Below are positions 1 to 6,419 of a stretch of 64,000 nucleotides of DNA, one piece after another. The stretch is from SLDF01 sp964537925 (GTDB lineage: Bacteria; Bacteroidota; Bacteroidia; Chitinophagales; Saprospiraceae). Below the pieces are notes generated by a model. The model saw only the letters and a program-made list of their open reading frames with translations, ran no database searches and had not been told where the DNA came from. The DNA lies in the NCBI GenBank assembly GCA_964537925.1, contig CAZICV010000003.1, positions 1 through 64,000 on the forward strand. The letters are read 5' to 3'. The position numbers and the translations under genes were made by a program. The first letter of the stretch is position 1. Every line of letters starts with the position of its first letter.

Positions 1-159
1 GTCGAGATTGCCGCCTACCTGAAGGTTGTCCGGCAGGGACGTGATACCTGTCCCCTCCAGGTAGAGATTGCCGCCTACCTGAAGGTTGTCCGGCAGGGAC
101 CGGTAGTGCTTGCGTAGCTCCGCTATAGCAGCCGCCTGCTGTTTTTTGTTCTTCTTCAT
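1..159 (-). CDS. Leucine-rich-repeat-like protein, N-terminal fragment cut by window edge
   Basis: This is the first 53 codons of a gene that runs off the left edge. It begins with a lysine-rich start (MKKNKKQQAAAIAEL), then enters a 20-residue repeat of the form SLPDNLQVGGNLYLEGTGIT. The repeat is a short leucine-rich unit of the type seen in many phage- and Bacteroidota-encoded proteins (family knowledge). At DNA level, positions 1-40 and 61-100 differ at only one base, so the repeats are recently duplicated or homogenised. No signal peptide is visible. LRR proteins of this kind usually bind other proteins, but the function here is unknown. The ATG at 157-159 is the only reasonable start. 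The gene lies on the same strand as, and downstream of, the two small helix-turn-helix genes. Confidence 0.7.
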   Translation of the reverse strand, partial: MKKNKKQQAAAIAELRKHYRSLPDNLQVGGNLYLEGTGITSLPDNLQVGGNLD

Positions 160-194
160 TACGTATATTTGTGGTGGTTAAAAAGGATTATTCC

Positions 195-530
195 TCAAGG
201 GGTGCGGCGTCTATTGTCTGTGCCCCTTGTTTGTTGAGTCTCGTCGCGGGTTGATTTCCCCGCTCTTATGTTCTTCTTCTCCCATGCCCGGATTGCTGAC
301 AGTTTGAACTTGAGCTCGCGGCCACGGCGCACCTGGTCTATCTCGTCTGCGTAGTGGCTCATAAAGTGGTTATAGGAGTACCCTAGGTACTCGGCTGCTT
401 CCTGGGCGGACAAGGTGATATCCTCCTCGATACCGCTCTTCTTTATCAGCAGGTCTATCTTGTCCTGCAGGGCGGCGAGCAGTGCATTTTGTTGCTCCAG
501 TCTCGCGGCCAGTTGCTCCAGCGCTCCCAT
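195..530 (-). CDS. Small helix-turn-helix/excisionase-like protein
   Basis: The product has 111 residues from the chosen ATG at 528-530. The N-terminal part (about residues 4-35) is a heptad-like leucine- and glutamine-rich segment, probably a coiled coil. It is followed by an AQEAAEYLGYSYNHFM stretch typical of MerR/excisionase-type winged helices, then a basic tail. The chosen start overlaps the upstream gene's stop as TAATG, which points to translational coupling. An in-frame start 21 codons earlier (593) would give 132 residues and a long overlap. The neighbours are a second small HTH gene and a divergent phage-type repressor, so a role in control or excision of a mobile element is inferred. 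The exact family is not recognised. Confidence 0.6.
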   Translation of the reverse strand: MGALEQLAARLEQQNALLAALQDKIDLLIKKSGIEEDITLSAQEAAEYLGYSYNHFMSHYADEIDQVRRGRELKFKLSAIRAWEKKNIRAGKSTRDETQQTRGTDNRRRTP

Positions 531-799
531 TACCCGGCGTTTTGTGGCGTGAGCAATAGCTTTTGCATATCCTCCGGCAGGCGTTCCTGCCACCCTTGCG
601 GCAGTGACTCCAGGATCACCCTGAGGACATCGCCGTTAGCGTTCAGACCGTTGAACACGTGGTAGACCATGGTTGCGGAGCGGTTGGACCTGCGGGCTAT
701 CTCCACTTTGCTCAGCGGGCACATACCGTCCAGCGCCTGCATCAGCCGGTGTTGCTGCATCTTGGTCATGGTCTGGATCGCGTCTATCAGATCGTTCAT
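530..799 (-). CDS. Small XRE-like helix-turn-helix protein
   Basis: An 89-residue protein whose middle section (SKVEIARRSNRSATMVYHVF, residues about 31-50) reads as a helix-turn-helix DNA-binding motif. There is no other domain and no membrane segment. Its stop overlaps the next gene's start by one base (TAATG), so the two are probably made from one message. It is divergent from the S24-type repressor at 1115, an arrangement like the Cro/CI pair of temperate elements; that comparison is inference from position. It could also be a plain accessory regulator. Confidence 0.5.
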   Translation of the reverse strand: MNDLIDAIQTMTKMQQHRLMQALDGMCPLSKVEIARRSNRSATMVYHVFNGLNANGDVLRVILESLPQGWQERLPEDMQKLLLTPQNAG

Positions 800-1067
800 G
801 TTGCTTGGTTTTAGGCATACTACCGCCAGGGCAGGACATAGTCCACATTCCCGGCTTTCGCATACCAGTAAAAAATATGTATTGGTTATTCTTGATATTC
901 CCGCACTTGGCAGGGTATTTGCTCTTTTCTGTGTCCGGCGGAAAAGCTGTTACACCCACCCGCCAGACTTCATTCGCTCAGATCAGGATCTACATGGCAT
1001 GTTGTTTTTGTGTTTGTTGTGTAGATTGTGTTTGTGTTGATGGTGTAAAGATATACCGGATGTGCAC

Positions 1068-1101
1068 ATTTTGCAAACATGATACATCATTTTGTAAACA
1101 T
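1068..1101. promoter_or_regulatory. Pair of operator-like repeats before the repressor gene
   Basis: Two 13-base copies, ATTTTGCAAACAT (1068-1080) and ATTTTGTAAACAT (1089-1101), differ at one base and lie exactly 21 bases (two helical turns) apart, just upstream of the repressor ATG at 1115. The centre TTTGCAAA of the first copy is a perfect palindrome. This is what one expects of a dimeric repressor's autoregulatory operators. The rest of the 800-1114 intergenic stretch holds TG-rich sequence (about 1001-1045) and no supported gene. Confidence 0.5.
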
Positions 1102-1114
1102 TTAAATTATTGAA

Positions 1115-1849
1115 ATGCCTAGTAGATTGACATCTAGAACATTGCATATCATTGAGGTGCTGAAGAATCTAGGAATAATTCAGAAAGACATCGAATTTTA
1201 CAGCGCTATTGGTGTAAATAGGTCTACGGCGTCTTCGATTAGGAATGGCGGGAGGGATGTGCCTAAAACAAAAATCGCAGCAATCGCAGATAAATTCGGT
1301 GTGAGCCTAGATTACTTATTGAAAGGTCAAGGAGAGATGTTTACTGATGAGTTCAGTCAGAAGGTGCTAGAAAAGCAAGATCAGGATATCGCACAGACAA
1401 AAGAGATGTTGATTTCTCATGAGAGAAGAATAAAGTCAGTTTCATTTTATGATGTGGTGGGCACAATGACTTTTACTGAAAATTGGCCCGACCAGGTGAC
1501 AAAACCTTTTTTGGTGACTGAGATTCCCGGATACGAAGGGTGTGACGCTATTCAATCATTTGGGGAATCAATGGCGCCAACCTACCATAGCGGATGCTGG
1601 GTGCTAGGAAAGCGGATACATGACAGAGACTTGATATTATACGGAGAGTGTTATATTATTGTGACCCGAGATCATATACTGATCAAGAGATTACTAAAAG
1701 ACAATGACCCAAAATATATAATACTATATTCAGACGCCTATGACCCCGATAATGAAGAAAAGCGGAAATTCGCGCCTGTAAGGCTATCTATGGCAAAAGT
1801 CCTTAACTTGTGGATCATAAAGGGAGCAATCAAAAGATATCAGATATGA
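1115..1849 (+). CDS. S24-family (CI/LexA-like) repressor
   Basis: The protein has 244 residues. Residues about 10-75 form an XRE-type helix-turn-helix domain (GVNRSTASSIRNGG, then GVSLDYLLKGQGEMF). A helical linker at about 80-110 leads to a C-terminal S24 peptidase-like domain. Ser152 in GESMAPT and Lys191 in ILIKRLL match the Ser/Lys dyad of LexA/CI-type proteins. An obvious Ala-Gly cleavage site was not seen, so self-cleavage is uncertain. It likely represses the divergent genes at 195-799 and its own promoter, through the repeats at 1068-1101. Its stop overlaps the next gene's ATG (ATGA), so the secreted-protein genes downstream are probably co-expressed. The local DNA is AT-richer than the core chromosome. 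Confidence 0.85.
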   Translation: MPSRLTSRTLHIIEVLKNLGIIQKDIEFYSAIGVNRSTASSIRNGGRDVPKTKIAAIADKFGVSLDYLLKGQGEMFTDEFSQKVLEKQDQDIAQTKEMLISHERRIKSVSFYDVVGTMTFTENWPDQVTKPFLVTEIPGYEGCDAIQSFGESMAPTYHSGCWVLGKRIHDRDLILYGECYIIVTRDHILIKRLLKDNDPKYIILYSDAYDPDNEEKRKFAPVRLSMAKVLNLWIIKGAIKRYQI

Positions 1850-2463
1850 AGTTTTTAGTCCGTGCTGTTACTATAATGATTATAGCCAGTTTGTCCATCT
1901 GTTCTTATGGTCAGATTGTAGTCTCCTCTAAAGATGGGCGCTCCTTTTTGTTGCTTGACAATGGAACATGGAAGCCGGTAAAGGACAAGGCTGTGTCCGA
2001 AAGTCCTGCCCGAAATTGCGATAAGTATATCTCTGTTAAGCATGATAGGGTGACAGGAGATAGGCACGTATCTAGTGCAGACCCTTTGGTTATTTCGAAT
2101 CAAGGCAAGGGCAAGAGCAAAGACGTTGGCATCGTATTGCTTGTATCAAAATCTGAAATAACAACGGCAATTTACTTGGTAGCTGTTGGTGGCTCCTGCG
2201 TCGATGAGGGGGATATCGTTAATATTCTTTTCAGAGACGGGACCCGTATCGCTTTAAAGAACTGGAAAGATTTCAATTGCAAGGGTGATATGGCTCTATA
2301 CCTGAGCGATTCATTTGGCACAGGTGAAGAGTTAAGGTACTTACAGACCAAAGAAATAGAAATCATTCGTGCCTGGACATCGGACACCTATGTTGAGGAG
2401 ACGTTGACGAGAGAGCAGAGCAGGACAATTCTCGAATCATTCAAATGTTTAACACAGTATTAA
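1846..2463 (+). CDS. Secreted protein of unknown function, coupled to repressor
   Basis: A 205-residue product starting at the ATG that overlaps the repressor stop (ATGA, 1846-1849). It opens with a clear signal peptide (MKFLVRAVTIMIIASLS, then CSYGQ), so it is exported. The mature part begins with a short segment IVVSSKDGRSFLLLDNGTW, resembling a small SH3-like or DUF3157-type beta strand pair that reads a residue 'DG..W' motif. After that nothing is recognised. An upstream in-frame start at 1810 would place hydrophilic residues before the signal peptide and is not preferred. Expression with a lysogeny-type repressor suggests a cargo or lysogenic-conversion gene (inference). Confidence 0.65.
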   Translation: MKFLVRAVTIMIIASLSICSYGQIVVSSKDGRSFLLLDNGTWKPVKDKAVSESPARNCDKYISVKHDRVTGDRHVSSADPLVISNQGKGKSKDVGIVLLVSKSEITTAIYLVAVGGSCVDEGDIVNILFRDGTRIALKNWKDFNCKGDMALYLSDSFGTGEELRYLQTKEIEIIRAWTSDTYVEETLTREQSRTILESFKCLTQY

Positions 2464-2464
2464 A

Positions 2465-3076
2465 ATGAAAAATATCCTACTAGCCGCAGTAATATTAATT
2501 GCTTTTACTTCAATTGCATACGCTCAAAAAATTGAAGTCGATAAAGTGGATGAATTTGAAGGTCATAGGACAATTGCAACATCCTACGAGCCCTGGGTCG
2601 GTACATCATTAGGGGATAAGTTTATTCCTCGGTTGGGAATATGTTTTGGAGCCATGAATGAACAAATGTTTTTCATTTTGGGCATTTCTCAAGACAAGGT
2701 CTTTTCAATAAGAGAGGGACAGGGGGTGTATCTCAAGCTGAAAAACGGAGAACAGATAAAACTTTTATACGGGGCTGGAGAAGTTGCCTCAAGAAGTGGC
2801 GCGTCATTTAATTATTTCGATTCGGGATACTACGGCATAAGAGCCTACCTGCCGATCACTCGGGAAGAAATCGATAAGATAAAAGAACACGGAATTGACA
2901 AATTCAGGGTCGAAACAACGGAAGCCAATCTTGACGGAGCCGCAAAAGACAAACATAATCAGAAATTCGTCCAGCTTGCAAATATCTTTTTAAGGAGATA
3001 CCTGAAGCATTACAAGCCCGCCTCCCCAGTAAACCCCACCCGTGACAGCGTACTGCAGCGGATTGAGGAGGAGTAA
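2465..3076 (+). CDS. Secreted protein of unknown function
   Basis: A 203-residue product that starts one base after the previous stop. It has an N-terminal signal peptide (MKNILLAAVILIAFTSIAYA with a likely cut before QK). The mature protein has alternating beta-type stretches, including GVYLKLKNGEQIKLLYG, similar in rhythm to the upstream secreted protein (which has DIVNILFRDGTRIALKN). The two may therefore be distant paralogues; this is a visual impression, not an alignment. No catalytic motif is seen. The gene is AT-rich and closes the repressor operon, which ends in the hairpin at 3137-3176. Confidence 0.65.
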   Translation: MKNILLAAVILIAFTSIAYAQKIEVDKVDEFEGHRTIATSYEPWVGTSLGDKFIPRLGICFGAMNEQMFFILGISQDKVFSIREGQGVYLKLKNGEQIKLLYGAGEVASRSGASFNYFDSGYYGIRAYLPITREEIDKIKEHGIDKFRVETTEANLDGAAKDKHNQKFVQLANIFLRRYLKHYKPASPVNPTRDSVLQRIEEE

Positions 3077-3136
3077 CAAATTTGCACAACCACAATCATC
3101 AACACAAACACAATTACAACAACCACAACGAGTAAT

Positions 3137-3176
3137 AAATCATACAAAACAAAATGTGTTTTCTGTATGATTTTTT
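3137..3176 (+). terminator. AT-rich hairpin terminator after the secreted-protein genes
   Basis: The arms AAATCATAC/GTATGATTT, extended by AAAACA/TGTTTT with a two-base bulge, form a long stem with an AAATG loop, followed by a short T run. It lies about 60 bases after the stop at 3076, in an A/C-rich stretch. Confidence 0.5.
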
Positions 3177-3269
3177 AGAATATAAAATGCTGTGATTTTT
3201 GCGGATATGCAATACATTTGATTCGTCTAGAACGACGTACTTACGTCATCCTCCCAAAGGAATTGTTAC

Positions 3270-3295
3270 GACCCCCGAAAGGGGGTCTTTTTTTT
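3270..3295 (+). terminator. Strong GAAA-tetraloop terminator
   Basis: A seven-base perfect stem GACCCCC/GGGGGTC closes a GAAA tetraloop and is followed directly by eight Ts. This is a textbook Rho-independent terminator on the + strand. It is the second terminator in 160 bases, and no convincing gene lies between the two. Confidence 0.8.
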
Positions 3296-3380
3296 GTGCA
3301 CATTAAGAAGCCCTTGGGAGGGGCCCCTCAAACACCTGGGGGAGACGTAGGTGATTCTTTACCCTTTAAAGGTATCGATC

Positions 3381-3536
3381 ATGCAGTACGTATTTCTAGA
3401 CGGAGAGTGCTGGTTGGTCGTCTTTCGCAAGTCCGCTAAACATTGGAGGCTTGGCAGAAGGATTGGCCCGAAGCACCGAAAGGCGCTTATGATCCGGTTG
3501 CGTCGTGTAGACGATTGCAACTGTGGTGACCAGTAA
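3381..3536 (+). CDS. Possible 51-residue basic protein
   Basis: An ORF of 51 codons starting MQYVFLDGECWLVVFRK. It is preceded by an AAAGG-like sequence about nine bases upstream and followed within 15 bases by a UUCG-type hairpin. The product is small, basic and Trp/Arg-rich, with no recognised family. Small basic proteins like this occur in phages. Isolation between two terminators supports a separate short transcript, but coding is not proven. Confidence 0.35.
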   Translation: MQYVFLDGECWLVVFRKSAKHWRLGRRIGPKHRKALMIRLRRVDDCNCGDQ

Positions 3537-3546
3537 CTCGCAATTG

Positions 3547-3570
3547 GTGGGCCCTTCGGGGCCCGCTTTA
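3547..3570 (+). terminator. TTCG-tetraloop hairpin
   Basis: GGGCCC-TTCG-GGGCCC, lengthened to eight pairs by flanking G-C and T-G pairs, is followed by a weak T run. It can end transcription of the small ORF at 3381. It also lies just beyond the integrase stop, so it may serve both strands. Confidence 0.55.
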
Positions 3571-3584
3571 GTATATAACGGCGT

Positions 3585-4841
3585 TTACGTGCCTTTTCTT
3601 ATGATCTTTTTCTTTTTGAACTTGACCGATCGCTTGGTCTTTATTTGGTCAAACACCTGGTCAGCCGCTTCGTCAATCTCGTCATCCCGGCGATTTTCCT
3701 CGGTGTAGCGCATGGTGGTCTCGATGCGGGAGTGCATAAAAAGATGCTGCCTCTTAGCCAATGGGATATCTGCTTCATCGACTAATTTAGCGAAGGTATG
3801 CCGGGCCGTGTGGTTGTGTAGGTTCTTCTGGATCCCGAGTAGTGCGGCTATCTTCTTTATCTTTTGATTGAGAATATAAACGCGGTTTCTGGTCTCATTG
3901 TAATACCGGATCTTATCCTGCTGCTCGACCTGCGGGGCAAGCTGTATTATGGGAAATAGGTAGTACTTGCTCTGACCTTTATAGCGCTCAATCAGTTCTA
4001 GCGCTTCGGGGCGAAGCCGCATGTTTACCCGCTTCTCGTTTTTTCTCATCGTGTAAATCCCCTGACTGTGGATGTAGTCCTCTGTAAGAGCGGTCAGGGC
4101 ATCGGTCACGCGCATACCTCGGGCGAACACCATGAAGGCGTAAAAGTCACGCGTCAAAATCAGGTCATCAGGCAGCTCGGCATGGCGCCACAACTCAAAT
4201 TCATCCTTTGTCAATTTGCTCAATATAGCGTCCTGTCCGGTTGGCATTTTGAACTGACCGTTTAAAAACGGGTTGTCCTTTGGTTTTTTATCCTCAAACG
4301 CCGGTGCGCAGACTGTTCGGATGCGGGAAATGTAGAGATTGCGCGTAGAGGGTTTCAGCCCTTTGGACTTCATCTGCGTATCGATTACTGCAAGCCAGGC
4401 GGCTGTTACCTGGCCGGGTCGCATCTCTGGAGCAAATTTTTTCACCCAGTTAGCGGGGTTGCGGAAGTTATAGGCTTGAGAGATTTTTTCAAGCTCCATC
4501 AGCTCATCATACTCATGCATTAACAGATCATAAATAGATGCTCCTGCGGATACTGCGCCCTTCTTAAAGAAGGATTCTGCAGAGGGTATTTCGCCCTTAA
4601 GACGGCATTCCCGCAGGTAGTCCTTTGCCTCCTGCTCTCTCTTATCGATCAGGTCATTGATCTTAACGTGATCGCTGTGGGTAGTTTTTACCCGGCGTTT
4701 TTTGTTATTCCAGTATTTTCGTGGAACTGCGTCGATCTGTTTCGTTTTCTCTTCGCCGCCAATGGTGAGCTTCACCAATATGGGGGAATTGCCGTCCGAG
4801 TAGACGATAGACTTCATGATTATCTTGACGGAGGCACGCAC
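3585..4841 (-). CDS. Tyrosine recombinase (phage/ICE integrase)
   Basis: The protein has 418 residues, the usual length of Bacteroidota phage and conjugative-element integrases. The N-terminal arm-binding part (residues 1-95) carries the KYWNNKKRRV segment common to this group. A SAM-like core-binding domain spans about 100-195, and the catalytic domain about 205-385. Candidate catalytic residues are Arg244 (GMRVTD), a basic strand near Lys270, His344 and Arg347 (HTARH), His370 (MHSRIETT) and Tyr379 (RYTEE), so the active site appears complete. The C-terminal tail is very lysine-rich. The gene lies next to the element/chromosome border and should catalyse its integration. Met9 is an alternative start. 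Confidence 0.92.
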   Translation of the reverse strand: MRASVKIIMKSIVYSDGNSPILVKLTIGGEEKTKQIDAVPRKYWNNKKRRVKTTHSDHVKINDLIDKREQEAKDYLRECRLKGEIPSAESFFKKGAVSAGASIYDLLMHEYDELMELEKISQAYNFRNPANWVKKFAPEMRPGQVTAAWLAVIDTQMKSKGLKPSTRNLYISRIRTVCAPAFEDKKPKDNPFLNGQFKMPTGQDAILSKLTKDEFELWRHAELPDDLILTRDFYAFMVFARGMRVTDALTALTEDYIHSQGIYTMRKNEKRVNMRLRPEALELIERYKGQSKYYLFPIIQLAPQVEQQDKIRYYNETRNRVYILNQKIKKIAALLGIQKNLHNHTARHTFAKLVDEADIPLAKRQHLFMHSRIETTMRYTEENRRDDEIDEAADQVFDQIKTKRSVKFKKKKIIRKGT

Positions 4842-4907
4842 AATTCCGGAATAATTCCGACAATTATAATCAAATGAAGTGACATATAGATAGACATAAA
4901 TAACAAA

Positions 4908-4924
4908 GCCCGCTACAGGCGGGC
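4908..4924. other. GC hairpin between integrase and core gene
   Basis: GCCCGC-TACAG-GCGGGC forms a six-pair stem in otherwise AT-rich DNA between the divergent integrase and the 4992 gene. On the minus strand it is followed by TTTGTTATTT. It could be a leader hairpin of the integrase message, a terminator for transcription entering from the core side, or part of the attachment region. No tRNA-like fold was found here. Confidence 0.4.
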
Positions 4925-4991
4925 ATCTTGCTATACTATTATATATAGGTTTATATATGTTTATTCATGTATTTACTTTGGCATCAAATAT

Positions 4992-6419
4992 ATGGAAAAG
5001 CACTTTGCGATCATAGACATAGAGACCACCGGCGGAAGCCCCCGTACGGACAAGATCACGGAGATAGGCGTCGTCATACACGATGGCCGCGAGATCAGGG
5101 AGACTTTTCAGACACTCATCTATCCTGAGCGGTCGATACCTGCTTTCATCACCAGGATCACCGGTATCTCGGATGAGATGGTCGCAGACGCGCCCAGGTT
5201 TTACGAAGTGGCCAGGAAACTGGTGGAGCTGACCGAGGACACCGTCTTCGTAGCCCACAACGCACGGTTCGATTACGGTTTCTTCGTAGAAGAATTTCGC
5301 CGGCTGGGATTCACTTTTACGCGCAAGACCCTTTGCACGGTTCAGATGAGCCGCAAAGCATTTCCCGGTCTGCCTTCCTATTCGCTGAAAAACCTGGTCA
5401 GGCATTTCGATATCCCCCTGGTCAAGCACCACCGGGCCCTGGACGATGCGATGGCGGCTGCCCGTATATTCGAACGCGTATTGTGCTCGGACTATTACAC
5501 CCGCGTTCAACCGGTACTATCCAGGAAAAGCCTTGCTGAACAAAAGCTGCCCACCCATTTGTCCCGTGACAAAATAGACGCCATTCCCGATGCCTGCGGG
5601 CTTTATTATTTTTACGGCAGGCAAGGTGAGCTATTGTATATCGGCAAAAGCATCCATATCCGGCGCAGGATATACGAACATTTTGCGGACAACAGCGAGC
5701 GAGCCGCCAGGTTGCAGGCGGCCGTAGAAGATGTGGACTATGTACTTTGCGGCAACGAACTGGCCGCGCTGCTCCTCGAGAACGCTGCGATCAAAAAAGA
5801 GGCGCCGCAGTTCAACAAAGCGCAGAAGCAAAAAAACTTTCCCTACTGTATCGCCCACCACCCTACCATCGGGCTGGAAGTACTGCCCTCCGATAAGCTG
5901 GGTGAACACTGGGAAGTGCTGCGCCTTCATACATCCAGGGAATCCGCCAGGGCATCACTGGACCATCACCTGAATATGCACGGGGTCTGTACCTGCGTCC
6001 GTACGCTCAAGAGTAAAGAGTCCTGCATGCACGCCAGGATAGGCACCTGTAACTACGAGTACGATCTGCCGCCGCTGGAAGAACGATACAGCTCTACACT
6101 CAACAGCCTGCGGGCGGGATTCGACCAGGACGGAATACTGACCGGACCCGGCAGGCAGGCCGGAGAACTTTTCGTAGCCCTGATCCTCGGCAAAAAAATG
6201 TGGGGTATGGGGTATCTCGATGACGGGATGTCAACCAGTGATCTCGATAGCATCATGGAGCAACTGGAGCCACAGCCCTTCTACCCGGAATGGCCGGCAC
6301 TGATCCGCAATTACCTCAAGGAACACAGAGATGTAGTCTTCGCCCCGCTGCCTCCCCGGCAGGATACTCCCGGCAGGAGCCGGTCGACAGAAGTATCCCG
6401 CTCCCGGAAGCCTATCTGA
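4992..6419 (+). CDS. DnaQ-like exonuclease fused to GIY-YIG nuclease domain
   Basis: The protein has 475 residues. Residues about 4-165 form a DEDDh 3'-5' exonuclease domain like the DNA polymerase III epsilon subunit: Asp9 and Glu11 (IDIETTG), Asp94 (HNARFDY), His147 and Asp152 (HHRALDDA). Residues about 195-280 are a GIY-YIG domain (GLYYFY, then LLYIGKS with Arg224-226) as in UvrC/Cho. The remaining 190 residues contain a Cys-rich stretch (CTCVRTLKSKESCMHARIGTC) resembling the UvrC cysteine cluster. This exonuclease/UvrC-like architecture is known in Bacteroidota and is presumed to act in DNA repair. The gene overlaps the convergent gene at 6412 by eight bases. Confidence 0.88.
   Translation: MEKHFAIIDIETTGGSPRTDKITEIGVVIHDGREIRETFQTLIYPERSIPAFITRITGISDEMVADAPRFYEVARKLVELTEDTVFVAHNARFDYGFFVEEFRRLGFTFTRKTLCTVQMSRKAFPGLPSYSLKNLVRHFDIPLVKHHRALDDAMAAARIFERVLCSDYYTRVQPVLSRKSLAEQKLPTHLSRDKIDAIPDACGLYYFYGRQGELLYIGKSIHIRRRIYEHFADNSERAARLQAAVEDVDYVLCGNELAALLLENAAIKKEAPQFNKAQKQKNFPYCIAHHPTIGLEVLPSDKLGEHWEVLRLHTSRESARASLDHHLNMHGVCTCVRTLKSKESCMHARIGTCNYEYDLPPLEERYSSTLNSLRAGFDQDGILTGPGRQAGELFVALILGKKMWGMGYLDDGMSTSDLDSIMEQLEPQPFYPEWPALIRNYLKEHRDVVFAPLPPRQDTPGRSRSTEVSRSRKPI

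Noticed and set aside
636..959. A minus-strand frame of 107 codons crossing the small HTH gene
   Set aside because: It overlaps the HTH gene in another frame, has no family resemblance and no start signal; the HTH frame is better supported.
4861..4990. A tRNA at the integration border
   Set aside because: The only stem is a 6-bp GC hairpin with a 5-base loop; no acceptor stem, anticodon arm or T-loop sequence can be arranged around it.
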